Shown one piece after another: positions 37,944 to 46,942 of a DNA stretch of 64,000 nucleotides (the first letter of the stretch is position 1; each line of letters opens with the position of its first letter). The notes below the pieces were generated by a model. The model had not been told where the DNA came from, searched no databases, and saw only the letters and a list, made by a program, of their open reading frames with translations. This stretch comes from Flaviaestuariibacter sp. GTDB taxonomy: Bacteria > Bacteroidota > Bacteroidia > Chitinophagales > Chitinophagaceae. Both the position numbers and the translations under genes were made by a program. Location of the stretch: contig JAOQAI010000013.1 of assembly GCA_025963645.1 (NCBI GenBank), positions 186,001 to 250,000 on the forward strand. Reading direction: 5' to 3'.

Positions 37944-38579
37944 ATGCTTTCGCATCATCCAGCCTGGAGTTGTGCTCCACCTTATCGCTCCATCGTTTGG
38001 GTCGCCTTCTTCCTGGTCGCCACTGCCTGCGTTTCAGGTCTACAGACGCAACGGGTACGGGTAGTTCCGGTCCGCGTCGATAGCAGTTTCGATAGCCAGT
38101 CCCTGGCCAAGTTGGAACAAGCCGTGCGGCTGTTGGATAGCGTTATCAATTCACCTGCCTTCGAAAGCCGGGTGCTGTCCACTTCCTTCAGCGTCGGTAC
38201 CCACGGTCTGTCGGCAGGAGCCATTCTTGATCTCATCCGCTCCGGTAAGGACAACTACACTGGCAAACCCGCCGATGGCACTATCGATCTCCGGCTCGCT
38301 GTCTACGATCGTTATGCCGGCGGCGGCGAATTCGGCGTCACTGGTATGACCACTCGTATCACGTCCACCTATCGCTGCTACATCCTGCAAAACAGCGTAC
38401 GGTGCTATGTATCGCATTTAGCTCACGAGTACATGCACCAAATCGGCTTCTACGACGAGCGTACTTGGCTATTCGGTACAAAAACGCACAGCGTACCATA
38501 TAAGATAGGCAATATCGTTGACGACCTGCTGAACAATGATAATTCTTGCCTCGCACAGCACGACACCTGTCCCAAATAA
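37944..38579 (+). CDS. Lipoprotein with a HExxH zinc-peptidase-like motif
   Basis: 211 aa from ATG at 37944. The leader ends in VATAC (Cys29), a lipobox. HEYMHQIGF at residues 161-169 matches HExxHxxGF, the zinc-binding motif of metzincin-type peptidases, and the next Asp (FYDE) could be the third ligand. Its substrate is unknown; peptidase activity is inferred from motif only. It is divergent from signalling cassette 1 and preceded by tandem palindromes, which suggests regulated expression. A barrel-like protein follows. Confidence 0.6.
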   Translation: MLSHHPAWSCAPPYRSIVWVAFFLVATACVSGLQTQRVRVVPVRVDSSFDSQSLAKLEQAVRLLDSVINSPAFESRVLSTSFSVGTHGLSAGAILDLIRSGKDNYTGKPADGTIDLRLAVYDRYAGGGEFGVTGMTTRITSTYRCYILQNSVRCYVSHLAHEYMHQIGFYDERTWLFGTKTHSVPYKIGNIVDDLLNNDNSCLAQHDTCPK

Positions 38580-38607
38580 TAAACACAAAAGCTTAAAACG
38601 GAAACAC

Positions 38608-39423
38608 ATGAAACAGTTTACAATCTTCATTGCCTTCTGCATTAGCCTTCTGTCTGCGCAAGCCCAGGACAGGGATATAAGAGAAGGGATTCACGTATTC
38701 AACTTTGCGGCTAACCTCACACAATGTGACGCAACCGGCACTTCTATTATGGCAGGCAATCCGGCGACCGCTGTCGTAAAACGGGTCGAAGGAAACTGGC
38801 GTTTCAAGATATATGATATGGTGGGCGCTAATTATATTATCAATATTCTGGAGTTTCCAACGGGTTATGGAAACGAGGCGACACTTAATAACAGTTTTGT
38901 CGAGGCATCGAACCAAACAGTCTATTTCCTATTACCGGCAACGACATATAATCAGGTGGCAGAACGCTTCAAGTCACCCCATAGCTTTACGGTCGGTGCT
39001 GCCACGACGCTGATCAAAATACGCCCCGGCAGCAAAGAGCCCATAGATGGCAAGTGGCCGGTGTATTTCGACTTCGCCAATGATTTTAACATCGGAGTGC
39101 TCTTTGGCTACAAGTACAAACCATGGCGCAAAATCGATTTTGCGAGTAACTTTCTGGCGGGCATCAGTGTCACCTCCATAGGTATTGATAGCTTGACCAC
39201 GAAGGGGATTGCCAAATCACCTTCCAACAGCTCGGGCCTTACGTTTTCATTGGGCTATGTAGCGGAATTTAATAAGTTCCAGTTTGGGGTTTTTTCAGGT
39301 CTTGATATGCTTACCGGCGAGGTCGGTCGTAACTGGGTCTATCGGAACCGTCCTTGGATTGGACTGACCTTGGGCTATTCAATCTTTAGAACGCAGGGTA
39401 GTCCGGAATCACAAAGCAAATAG
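38608..39423 (+). CDS. Secreted beta-rich protein, possible outer-membrane protein
   Basis: 271 aa from ATG at 38608, with a signal peptide (QFTIFIAFCISLLSAQA). The N-terminal half is a soluble domain. The C-terminal half alternates polar and hydrophobic residues (FGYKYKPWRKIDFASNFLA, LTFSLGYVAEFNKFQ, GLTLGYSIF), a pattern of outer-membrane strands. No family recognised. It follows the HExxH lipoprotein by 28 bp and is probably cotranscribed. Confidence 0.6.
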   Translation: MKQFTIFIAFCISLLSAQAQDRDIREGIHVFNFAANLTQCDATGTSIMAGNPATAVVKRVEGNWRFKIYDMVGANYIINILEFPTGYGNEATLNNSFVEASNQTVYFLLPATTYNQVAERFKSPHSFTVGAATTLIKIRPGSKEPIDGKWPVYFDFANDFNIGVLFGYKYKPWRKIDFASNFLAGISVTSIGIDSLTTKGIAKSPSNSSGLTFSLGYVAEFNKFQFGVFSGLDMLTGEVGRNWVYRNRPWIGLTLGYSIFRTQGSPESQSK

Positions 39424-39446
39424 ATTACCAACTATCCTTTTAAAGC

Positions 39447-39498
39447 TTCTGCTTCCTAAGTAGCCTCTGGATCACCAGGGAAGCAGAAAACATTTTTT
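39447..39498 (+). terminator. Terminator after the barrel-like gene
   Basis: TTCTGCTTCC (39447-39456) pairs perfectly with GGAAGCAGAA (39479-39488), with an inner CTGG/CCAG stem, followed by AAACATTTTTT. Confidence 0.7.
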
Positions 39499-39526
39499 AC
39501 AACAGGACAACAACCAAAAAATAATC

Positions 39527-40054
39527 ATGATAGCTAAATGGGCCTATATACTAATTGGTGACGATCAAACCGGTAAAACCACCTTCCAAAAATGGCTGAT
39601 CTGGCATTTATGCCATATCAATAAGTTCGATCGCCTGCATGTCAATCAGGTGCATCCTATAGCGCACCGCGATGCACCGCGCAAATTTAAAACCCTGTTC
39701 ACCATGAACCGCAGTGTGCAGGAAAAAATGGCAGATACCTATCTCAGCATGGAAAACTTTTTTACGTCCCATTTCCACGATGCCGATGTCTGCATTCTTT
39801 CCTCGCATGCACACGGGCAGTCCATCAACGATATCTCCTTTATGATAAATGCGCTGGGAGATAGGTATTACAACATTGGAGCTGTGTTCTTTTCCAATCA
39901 TTTAAATGCGAACACGCAGGCCATTGCCCGTCTCCCCTGGCAGGAACGGATTTCAGTACGAAACCCAACCAATTCCGAAGGGTGGGAGGATCAGGTAGAT
40001 GAAGCGGCCCATTATTTTTCCGAAATGCTGATTCGCAAAGCAATTCATTACTAG
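39527..40054 (+). CDS. P-loop NTPase-like protein of the accessory island
   Basis: 175 aa. GDDQTGKTT (residues 11-19) is a Walker A motif near the N-terminus, and CILSSHAH near residue 90 could be the Walker B region. The size is that of a small nucleotide kinase or GTPase-like protein, but no family is clear. Its N-terminus (KWAYILIG) resembles that of the next protein (KWADYIITG). Confidence 0.6.
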   Translation: MIAKWAYILIGDDQTGKTTFQKWLIWHLCHINKFDRLHVNQVHPIAHRDAPRKFKTLFTMNRSVQEKMADTYLSMENFFTSHFHDADVCILSSHAHGQSINDISFMINALGDRYYNIGAVFFSNHLNANTQAIARLPWQERISVRNPTNSEGWEDQVDEAAHYFSEMLIRKAIHY

Positions 40055-40182
40055 GTTAGTAGCGATGCTTTTTTAGACGAGTGAAATAGATGGTGATTAC
40101 CAAGTGAAGCAAGTGTACGAAGTGTAAATAGGATTCTAATTACTTAACCTTTTTAATAAGCTAATCGTTTAAAGAAATTATT

Positions 40183-40503
40183 ATGTCTAAATGGGCGGAC
40201 TACATTATTACCGGCGTTTGGTATGCAGATGGTCATATCTCTCATGTGTTCCTGCATCCTGATAATGGTGAGAAACATATGACAACAGGCTCTAAAAAAA
40301 CGCGGCAGCAGGTGATTAATCTGTTGAAAGCAGGTCATACGGTAATGACTGGTAAGTGGGCGTATGTTTCTCATGAATGGACTCGTGGTGTTCAGGTCGA
40401 TCATTACACCCGGAACAACGTTGAATACTTGAGAACACATCCTGATGAAACAAAAAGTGACAATCTGGAAAACATGCTCCCGCTAAGTGAGTTCGGTTTG
40501 TAG
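40183..40503 (+). CDS. DUF3892-like protein
   Basis: 106 aa. The sequence KWADYIITGVWYADGHISHVFLH and the following GHTVMTGKWAYVSHEWTRG resemble the small DUF3892 domain. That domain occurs next to phage and accessory genes; its activity is not known. Recognition is from memory, so moderate confidence. Confidence 0.55.
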   Translation: MSKWADYIITGVWYADGHISHVFLHPDNGEKHMTTGSKKTRQQVINLLKAGHTVMTGKWAYVSHEWTRGVQVDHYTRNNVEYLRTHPDETKSDNLENMLPLSEFGL

Positions 40504-40577
40504 TTGATGCCTGCTTCACTTGCTCTCTGTAAAATTAGTTGCTACGTTAAATCTTTTCCGTAAACGCTAATTCTTAT

Positions 40578-42392
40578 ATGAGGGTTAAATCGTCTTTTTT
40601 GACTCTTGCTAAAAGGATAAAAAAAATTGAAATGGAGAATCGGATAAATATAACAGAGAATGCATACTTCTATCTAATCCATCGACCTGTTTCGAGAAGA
40701 TTGATTGATAGGCTCATAACAGAAGCAACCGATCATAAAAACGGGAATTTTGTTTATAAAAATATTCGCGAAGTACAGTCAGAGAGGGGTAAGACATTTA
40801 CAACAACATTTGTCGTGTTTAAATATCTTTCTTACCCAAGTTTCCTGACGCGTGGCACAGAAAAGGAAATAAAATATGGTTACCTCCTGCTGATTGAATA
40901 TGGAAGCTATTTGATAGTTAGTAAGAGAGGTACTAATGATTTCTCTAAGCTTCTTGACCTGTATGTTTCAGAACTGCCCTATGAGACTTTAGCCAAGTTT
41001 CGTGTCAGTGCAGATACGTTATTTAAAAAATTGTCAGTCTCCAGCGTAGAGGTAAGTAAGAATGTAGTGCGCAGGCAGCAGGTGGAAGCGGATGATATAA
41101 AAGGTATCTATTCAACGGTCACATCAAGTAGTAAAGTGGTTAATTCCGTAAGGCTTAAAAACACCGATCATGAAACCGCAATAGCGGTAAGCACTTCAAG
41201 AATTAACCAGTTTGGTAAAAAAGCTGTGTTTGCAGGGTTCTGCTGGTGGGTTGCCGAAATATGTGATGCGATTGATAGCTATGTTCCCGCAACTAACTTT
41301 ATCGACAACTTTGCTGAACCATTGCCATTTGCAACTACTATTACCAGTCTCACCCCTGTCTCCATGCTCTTCAACCTTTATCAATTGGCAGATGATATTT
41401 CCACCGGGGTGGTTGATAAGATTATTTATAACTCCCGAAATGGTAACAGCCGGGAGTTGAGTATTGCCAGCTTATTGGAGTTGAATGATCATTGTCATGC
41501 TGTCAATCCTACCGCTGATCCGAAGGTTTTCCGTATCGAAAATAAAACAGACAAGTCACTAAGGCTTCGGATCAATCCAAAATCGATTGAGCTGCAAAGT
41601 TCAAAGCTGGGAAGAATTGATATTTGTTATGCTACTGGTGAAGTCCAGAACCTGAGAAGCTACATAAGTAAGGAAGGACTTTTTCTGGTGGCTTTCAATA
41701 ACTCAGAAATTCGGTATACGGCAAAAGCGCTTTACAGGGATTCTAAGCTGCTGGGCAACATTGATTATTTCCTGAACTTTATTCATACAGAGGCGTTTCT
41801 GGCAACGGCAACTTCGGAAAAGGGAAGCATTACGCCAGCGTCTGCAGCATTCGATCCCACCTGCTTGTTTGCAATGATTGAGTCGAATTTGGCAACGGAT
41901 TGCGATTATCTTATGTGCGATGATCTGGGCGATGAGTGGGCGGATTATATCGGTTTTAGGAAGAATAATTTCATCCGGTTTTATCATGCCAAAGCAAGCG
42001 ATAAAATATTTTCCGCTTCTGCGTTTCATGATTTGGTAGCCCAGGCACTGAAAAATATTGGCCATTTTGATTTTAATAAGGATTTGACTGCTAAACAGGC
42101 AAGCATTACTAATCCCTATTCTAATTGTGGGATCAACCGACTAAGAAAAGGGGATACGGTAGCCAACTGTATGCGTTACCTGAAGGAAACATATAACAGT
42201 CCCAATGTTGAGAAAGAGGTCGTATTGGTGATCAATTTTTTAAGCAAAGCTAGGCTGACAACTGAGCTTACGAATCTGAAAAGTGGGGCTGCTACGGCCA
42301 GGCAAACCATCCAGCTACTTTGGCAATTATCCACGCTGATCTGTGCCTGCATAGAAAAAGGAGTGAAGCTAAAGATTATTACAAAGCCATAA
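40578..42392 (+). CDS. Large island protein with a nuclease-like C-terminal motif
   Basis: 604 aa from ATG at 40578; a second candidate start, ATG at 40632, lies after a purine-rich stretch. No signal peptide. Around residues 445-490 the sequence LMCDDLGDEWADYIGF is followed by FYHAKAS and SAFHDLVAQALKNIG. This resembles the DD-x-E-x-ADFI...H-x-K pattern seen in nuclease domains of phage-defence proteins of the PD-(D/E)XK type. The function is inferred. The rest is long and unrecognised. Codon usage is A/T-rich like the rest of the island. Confidence 0.55.
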   Translation: MRVKSSFLTLAKRIKKIEMENRINITENAYFYLIHRPVSRRLIDRLITEATDHKNGNFVYKNIREVQSERGKTFTTTFVVFKYLSYPSFLTRGTEKEIKYGYLLLIEYGSYLIVSKRGTNDFSKLLDLYVSELPYETLAKFRVSADTLFKKLSVSSVEVSKNVVRRQQVEADDIKGIYSTVTSSSKVVNSVRLKNTDHETAIAVSTSRINQFGKKAVFAGFCWWVAEICDAIDSYVPATNFIDNFAEPLPFATTITSLTPVSMLFNLYQLADDISTGVVDKIIYNSRNGNSRELSIASLLELNDHCHAVNPTADPKVFRIENKTDKSLRLRINPKSIELQSSKLGRIDICYATGEVQNLRSYISKEGLFLVAFNNSEIRYTAKALYRDSKLLGNIDYFLNFIHTEAFLATATSEKGSITPASAAFDPTCLFAMIESNLATDCDYLMCDDLGDEWADYIGFRKNNFIRFYHAKASDKIFSASAFHDLVAQALKNIGHFDFNKDLTAKQASITNPYSNCGINRLRKGDTVANCMRYLKETYNSPNVEKEVVLVINFLSKARLTTELTNLKSGAATARQTIQLLWQLSTLICACIEKGVKLKIITKP

Positions 42393-42431
42393 AATATAAG
42401 GCATACTTGTATATAAATAGACAAAACACTT

Positions 42432-42590
42432 ATGACCAATCAGCAATATACCGAAGCATTGGATTATCTTCTTTCCGGGCTACGCAATCAAAATGCGATG
42501 GATGTCATTAATGACATCAATGCACGTATTCGTCGGGGCAAGACGGTGAACGTAAACGATAGCGCAGATCTGAAGGCAGCTAAAATTAAA
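42432..42590 (+). pseudogene. Truncated island gene, fused to an antisense fragment
   Basis: The plus-strand frame starts MTNQQYTEALDYLLSGL and reads plausibly for about 53 codons to about 42590. Beyond that (to a stop at 42779) it is the complement of a different, minus-strand gene, so only the first 53 codons are likely original. Unknown function. Confidence 0.45.
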
Positions 42591-42758
42591 ATCACTTCGC
42601 TGGTCATTTGCTTCTTTGCCAATAAACAAGACCTTCACTGGCTGTTGACTATACAAAACATCATCAACAATTCCATCGCTAATAAAACACCTCTGGTATT
42701 CTTCATTACTATTGCGCCATTCTATATAGAGGTTGTCCAGCTCTTCGCTTTTTGTCAT
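42581..42758 (-). pseudogene. N-terminal fragment of a KEAND-type protein
   Basis: Reading back from 42758: MTKSEELDNLYIEWRNSNEE, ending with VLFIGKEANDQRSDFNF. The sequence FIGKEAND with the preceding DGIVDD is typical of a family of about 200-250 aa, often annotated as hypothetical or uracil-DNA-glycosylase-like. Only about 59 residues match before the frame turns into unrelated sequence at about 42581. So this is a 5' fragment whose remainder is gone, meeting the plus-strand gene tail to tail. Confidence 0.5.
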
Positions 42759-42815
42759 AATCTATCTGAGCCTACGTAAAAAAATAGTCAGTTCATAAAA
42801 TAAGTAATTCGAAAC

Positions 42816-43823
42816 CTAATTACAATAACTGTGATCCACATACACCTTATTGCCGCTTGAGGTTAAATAATAACACCCTCCCCTCGGCCCAGTAATATAA
42901 TTTCTGGCGGAGCTATAAACCTTTTTTCCGGAGCTGCTTTGCTTCGGGCTGGAACTCCGGGGCGCCACTTCGGTTGCAGAAGCAGTTTTTTGTTCAGCAG
43001 GTGCATAATCATAATTCGGCTCATATTTATAGTACCGCCTGCTTTTATAAGTAGTGAGGTCGGCTTGCGTGGCTTGTATCTTGTTTAGATCATCTTCCAG
43101 TTCATCACGTTTCATAAAACCTTCTACATCCTCCAGGGTCACCTTTACATAGCCGGTGCTCTCGCTATAGCCTTTGATCTGTACATAGCTTCCTTTATAC
43201 ACCCTTCCCTTGGTCTGGCTTTTCTCCGATGGCTTTTCTTTTAGCAGGATGCTCTCCTTCGCTACAAAATGATAGCCTTCCATGCGCTGCGCATAAACCA
43301 GGCTGTCCGCCTGCTTTTGCCGAATAGCAGTCAGGCTGTCACTAATTCTTTTTTGCTCTTGCCGGGCCATCAGGTCTGCGCTGTCTTTAGATCGGCGCTC
43401 TTGCAGGTTCAGTGCTTTTTCATAACCCTTGTAGGCTGCCAGCTCTTTTTCATAATAATGTACAGGCCAATCCTTATCACTGCTTTTGATAAAAGCGATG
43501 TCATCATTATAGGAGGGTATATCAACATGCTTGGCTGCCTTGTAAAGGGCACCATAAGCATCCAACTGCTCCTGCACCCGAACAATAAAGCCCTTTACCG
43601 GGCTAATGATCTTTTCTTCTGCTACACGCAATACAGTTATCTTATTGCCATCGATTTCTGTTTCAGAAAGCGAGGCTTGAATGATCTTAGCTTTCTTCTT
43701 ATCCTGTAATCCACCCAGCAGGTTTTTGCCAAGCCCCGCTCCGGCTTGTAGCACCTGTGTGTTTATTTGCGCGGAAGAGGATAAAAAGTTCAGGCACAAA
43801 TAGAATAAAATGATATAGCGCAT
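42816..43823 (-). CDS. SH3-domain secreted protein with a C-terminal basic adaptor-like motif
   Basis: 335 aa from ATG at 43823. Signal peptide (YIILFYLCLNFLSSSA). A coiled central region is followed by an SH3-like domain: HFVAKESILLKEKPS, then YKGSYVQIKGYSESTGYVKVTLEDVEGFMKR. The end, ITGPRGGCYYLTSSGNKVYV followed by DHSYC, matches the PBCV-basic-adaptor type motif (GPRGGCYY...NKVYVDHSYC). A CCGTGC-type palindrome lies upstream. Function unknown. Confidence 0.65.
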   Translation of the reverse strand: MRYIILFYLCLNFLSSSAQINTQVLQAGAGLGKNLLGGLQDKKKAKIIQASLSETEIDGNKITVLRVAEEKIISPVKGFIVRVQEQLDAYGALYKAAKHVDIPSYNDDIAFIKSSDKDWPVHYYEKELAAYKGYEKALNLQERRSKDSADLMARQEQKRISDSLTAIRQKQADSLVYAQRMEGYHFVAKESILLKEKPSEKSQTKGRVYKGSYVQIKGYSESTGYVKVTLEDVEGFMKRDELEDDLNKIQATQADLTTYKSRRYYKYEPNYDYAPAEQKTASATEVAPRSSSPKQSSSGKKVYSSARNYITGPRGGCYYLTSSGNKVYVDHSYCN

Positions 43824-43874
43824 AGTGTTGGTCAGTTTGGGTGCATATATAAGGCTTTTATGTCGTCCAAAAAA

Positions 43875-43888
43875 GGGTGCCAGCACGG
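43875..43888. promoter_or_regulatory. CCGTGC-type palindrome upstream of the SH3 gene
   Basis: GGGTGCCAGCACGG on the plus strand (CCGTGCTGGCACCC on the minus), 52 bp before the ATG at 43823. On the minus strand it is followed by CTTTTTTGG, then TATATATG (one mismatch to a -7 box) about 16 bases later. It is the same 14-bp site as those near the cassettes. Confidence 0.55.
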
Positions 43889-43973
43889 TTTTCTATTTCG
43901 AAAATAAAACTCACATTAGCGCCCTTTAGCTCATCGCTATATTGCCACTAGCCAAAACTGCATTATACTAAAT

Positions 43974-44276
43974 ATGAAATATTGCACATTCTCATTTCAA
44001 GTATTTTACAACGATGGTAAAAGCATACAGGGTATGGTTCCCTTTCGAGGAAAGAAAATAAATACAGACGCTCTCCAAAGTTTTATAAGATCATATTTCG
44101 CAGGACCTAAACCAATATGGCAAATAGAGATTTCAGATATTGTAGAATATACTGACGTCAAGAAATGGATAACTACCGTTAGAAACTGGGAATCATTCCA
44201 AAGCCTAAACAAGATGATAGGATTCGCCGGTGATGTGTTACACAAGTATTTTCCCGATGAAATAGACGTAAAGTAA
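43974..44276 (+). CDS. Hypothetical protein of the island
   Basis: 100 aa, MKYCTFSFQVFYNDGKSIQG start; no signal peptide. The protein is mixed alpha/beta, ending in the acidic VLHKYFPDEIDVK. No family recognised. A/T-rich like its neighbours. Confidence 0.45.
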   Translation: MKYCTFSFQVFYNDGKSIQGMVPFRGKKINTDALQSFIRSYFAGPKPIWQIEISDIVEYTDVKKWITTVRNWESFQSLNKMIGFAGDVLHKYFPDEIDVK

Positions 44277-44326
44277 GGTGTTAGCCATCCTAACTAATTT
44301 TTTTAGTAATTTTAACCGTGTTAGTA

Positions 44327-45451
44327 ATGAACTCCCAAACAAATCTGCTGGATCATTCGGAAGCTAAGGTGCTGCTATATAGTAGATATTTAGCTATTTA
44401 CCTGAATGTATTAAGCCGTAGTGCGATAAAGAAAATTTACTTGTTTGACTTGTTTTGCGGTGAAGGTATCTATGAAGATGGAGGGAAGGGAAGTCCTATT
44501 GCAGCATTGGAGTGTATTAAAAATCACTATTATGCTAATGGCGAGAAATGCCCAAATTTATTTGTGACATTTAATGATTCTGAAAAGTCGAAGATTGATA
44601 AAGAAAAGTATAAGATTGAACGAGTGGAGGGATTTGCTAAAAATATCTTTACTCCGCCAAATGTTAAGGTCGGTTATTCCAAAATCGATTATAAGGACTT
44701 GGTTCCTAAAGTAATTGAAAGAACAAATAAGTTGGCTTCAGATGAAAGAGCTTTGATCTTTATTGATCCTTGGGGTTATAAAGAAATTGATCCGCTTGAA
44801 CTGAAAGGACTTTTAGAGAATGGCAAGACAGAATTGCTTCTCTTCTTGCCTACTTATTTTATGTCACGCTTTGCTAACAAATCCAAGAAGGATTTAGATT
44901 ATAAAGGTGGTGAAGCATTACGAAAGTTCATGGGTAAGCTGTTTAATGGTTTGGATAAAGTGCCTCATATTGAAAATCAAAAGAAATTTATTTACCTGAT
45001 TCAGCAGCAGTTTAAAGCTTATCTGGGTGTGGAATATGTAGACTCTTTCAAGATTGAAAGAGACAATGATAACAATTGGTTTTGTGTTTTCTTTTTCACC
45101 AATAATAAAAAAGGATTTCACAAAATGCTGGAAGCCAAATGGAGTATCGACAAGAAAAAAGGTGCTGAATTTAAAATAGGTGATGAGGTAAAAGTGGAAA
45201 TGTTTGATGAAGCGCAGATTATAGCATATGATCAAAAAGTACTGGAGTTTTTGTTACGAAATGAGGGCGCTACGAATCATGAACTGGTCGACTTCGGTTT
45301 AAGTCATAACTTTTTACCTAAACACACTAAGTCAGAATTAGATAAAATTAAAAAGGAACGTCCGATAGAATTGATTTCATTAGATGGTAAGCCTGCTAGC
45401 AGCTACTATTTAGGAAACGATGAGAGAACCGTCAAAATAAAAATTCTTTAG
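44327..45451 (+). CDS. tcmP: Three-Cys-motif partner protein TcmP
   Basis: 374 aa from the ATG at 44327. DLFCGEGIY (residues 41-49) and FIDPWGYKEIDPLEL resemble a methyltransferase-like fold with glycine-rich loop and D-P motif. The next gene encodes the three-Cys protein, with a 2-bp gap, exactly as the TcmP name implies. Their biochemical role is unknown; the pair is sporadic and found in genome islands, so mobile or defence roles are inferred. Confidence 0.85.
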   Translation: MNSQTNLLDHSEAKVLLYSRYLAIYLNVLSRSAIKKIYLFDLFCGEGIYEDGGKGSPIAALECIKNHYYANGEKCPNLFVTFNDSEKSKIDKEKYKIERVEGFAKNIFTPPNVKVGYSKIDYKDLVPKVIERTNKLASDERALIFIDPWGYKEIDPLELKGLLENGKTELLLFLPTYFMSRFANKSKKDLDYKGGEALRKFMGKLFNGLDKVPHIENQKKFIYLIQQQFKAYLGVEYVDSFKIERDNDNNWFCVFFFTNNKKGFHKMLEAKWSIDKKKGAEFKIGDEVKVEMFDEAQIIAYDQKVLEFLLRNEGATNHELVDFGLSHNFLPKHTKSELDKIKKERPIELISLDGKPASSYYLGNDERTVKIKIL

Positions 45452-45453
45452 TA

Positions 45454-46182
45454 ATGGCACAATCAAGTATCGAATGGACCGAAATGACCTGGAACCCCAC
45501 CACCGGTTGCGACAAGCTCTCTGCTGGCTGCAAGCATTGCTATGCCGAAGTGATGGCAAAGCGTCTGCAAGCGATGGGCATAGAAAAATACAAAGATGGC
45601 TTTAAGATACGAACGCACGAATCGGCTTTACATACTCCCTATACTTGGAAAGGGCAGCGGGTGGTCTTTGTGAATTCCATGAGCGACCTCTTTCATAAAA
45701 AAGTGCCGCTGGAGTTCATCCAAAAAGTGTTCAAGACGATGAACGAAACACAGCATGTCTACCAAGTGCTCACTAAGCGGGCTGACCTTCTCCTAGATTA
45801 TGACAAGCAGTTAAAATGGGCACACAATATTTGGATGGGCGTGTCGGTAGAGAACTCAAAAGTGATGCACCGCATAGACCTGCTTCGGCAAACAGCTGCC
45901 AAAGTAAAATTCCTTTCTTGCGAGCCGCTGATAGGTCCATTGCCTAACATAAACTTGGAAGGTATCGATTGGGTAATAGTCGGTGGTGAAAGTGGTCGTA
46001 AGCCCCGCCGGATGGATGTAGATTGGGTACTGGATATTCAACAGCAATGCGAAGAGGCAGGAGTTAAGTTCTTTTTTAAACAATGGGGGGGTACAAATAA
46101 AAAGAAAACGGGTAGAGAGTTGAATGGCAGAACATACGATGAAATGCCAAGTATTGAACAATTAGAGGCAGTCAAGCTTTGA
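45454..46182 (+). CDS. Phage Gp37/Gp68 family protein with a three-Cys motif
   Basis: 242 aa. GCDKLSAGCKHCYAE holds Cys19, Cys26 and Cys29, spaced C-x6-C-x2-C, as in radical-SAM-like [4Fe-4S] proteins. IEWTEMTWNPTTG and VIVGGESGRKPR are other hallmarks of the DUF5131 group. It acts with TcmP. The exact reaction is not known. Confidence 0.87.
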   Translation: MAQSSIEWTEMTWNPTTGCDKLSAGCKHCYAEVMAKRLQAMGIEKYKDGFKIRTHESALHTPYTWKGQRVVFVNSMSDLFHKKVPLEFIQKVFKTMNETQHVYQVLTKRADLLLDYDKQLKWAHNIWMGVSVENSKVMHRIDLLRQTAAKVKFLSCEPLIGPLPNINLEGIDWVIVGGESGRKPRRMDVDWVLDIQQQCEEAGVKFFFKQWGGTNKKKTGRELNGRTYDEMPSIEQLEAVKL

Positions 46183-46240
46183 TCTGTTAATTTGCCGGAA
46201 GGTAGCCCAGAAGTGTCACAAGTAATTTAATAAAACATCT

Positions 46241-46663
46241 ATGTCCGAGAATCAAACCTTACCAAGACCTAACCTTATAGAATACCAATCACATTTAAAA
46301 GAGCTGGTAAACAAAAGCCAGGAGTCTTTTGAGAAGCAGTTATCTTATATAAGTGCAGGCTCATTGTCTATTTCGATGGGCTTTATTAAGAACGTGGTTG
46401 GTGAATTAAGTAAGTCGAAGTATGAAGGGTTTATAATTGGAAGTTGGTCTTTAATGGGTGTGACGCTTTTGATAAACTTATTATCACATGTTTTCACTTC
46501 TAATTGCCACAACAAAACAATTGAAGAAATTGGTGATGGGCAATATGATTACATAAATGCCCTGTGTAGGCACAATGACATAAAAAAACTAAACTATGTT
46601 TCAATAGCGACGCTTATTTTGGGGATTGCATTTCTTTTAATTTTTATTAGTCTAAATATTTAA
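46241..46663 (+). CDS. Membrane protein of the island
   Basis: 140 aa. Hydrophobic segments lie around residues 66-86 (WSLMGVTLLINLLSHVF) and 118-140 (VSIATLILGIAFLLIFISLN), with a polar cysteine-containing part between. No signal peptide and no family. It follows the TcmP pair by 58 bp and precedes the Pro-rich gene by 2 bp, so all may be one operon. Confidence 0.55.
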   Translation: MSENQTLPRPNLIEYQSHLKELVNKSQESFEKQLSYISAGSLSISMGFIKNVVGELSKSKYEGFIIGSWSLMGVTLLINLLSHVFTSNCHNKTIEEIGDGQYDYINALCRHNDIKKLNYVSIATLILGIAFLLIFISLNI

Positions 46664-46665
46664 TT

Positions 46666-46863
46666 ATGTCAGAAAAAGAACAACCTAAAACAGACAGGCC
46701 CAAACCGGATAACATTCCCCAAAAGAGAGAAGGGGATTACTTCGAAAAAGGTCAACAGGGCATTACTCCACCAAAGCCAATTTCCCCTCAAGGGCCGGGA
46801 CCAGGTGAAGGTGGCATGAATGAAGGCGCTCCTGGCTGGACTCCGCCCAAAAGCGACGATTAA
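46666..46863 (+). CDS. Proline-rich small protein
   Basis: 65 aa, nearly all polar, with many Pro and Gly residues (PKTDRPKPDNIPQKREGDYF, ISPQGPGPGEGG). It is probably disordered. Spacing of 2 bp to the previous gene implies cotranslation. Whether it is functional is unclear. Confidence 0.5.
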   Translation: MSEKEQPKTDRPKPDNIPQKREGDYFEKGQQGITPPKPISPQGPGPGEGGMNEGAPGWTPPKSDD

Positions 46864-46942
46864 TCATTCAATAAGCAGAGGGTTAATCATTAGCTCTCTG
46901 CTCTTAACACTCTATCTTATAATCATACATTTGTGTCTGATT

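Noticed and set aside
42480-42758. The whole 92-codon minus-strand frame as an intact gene
   Set aside because: Only the first ~59 residues resemble a family; the rest matches the complement of a plus-strand gene, so it was called a fragment.
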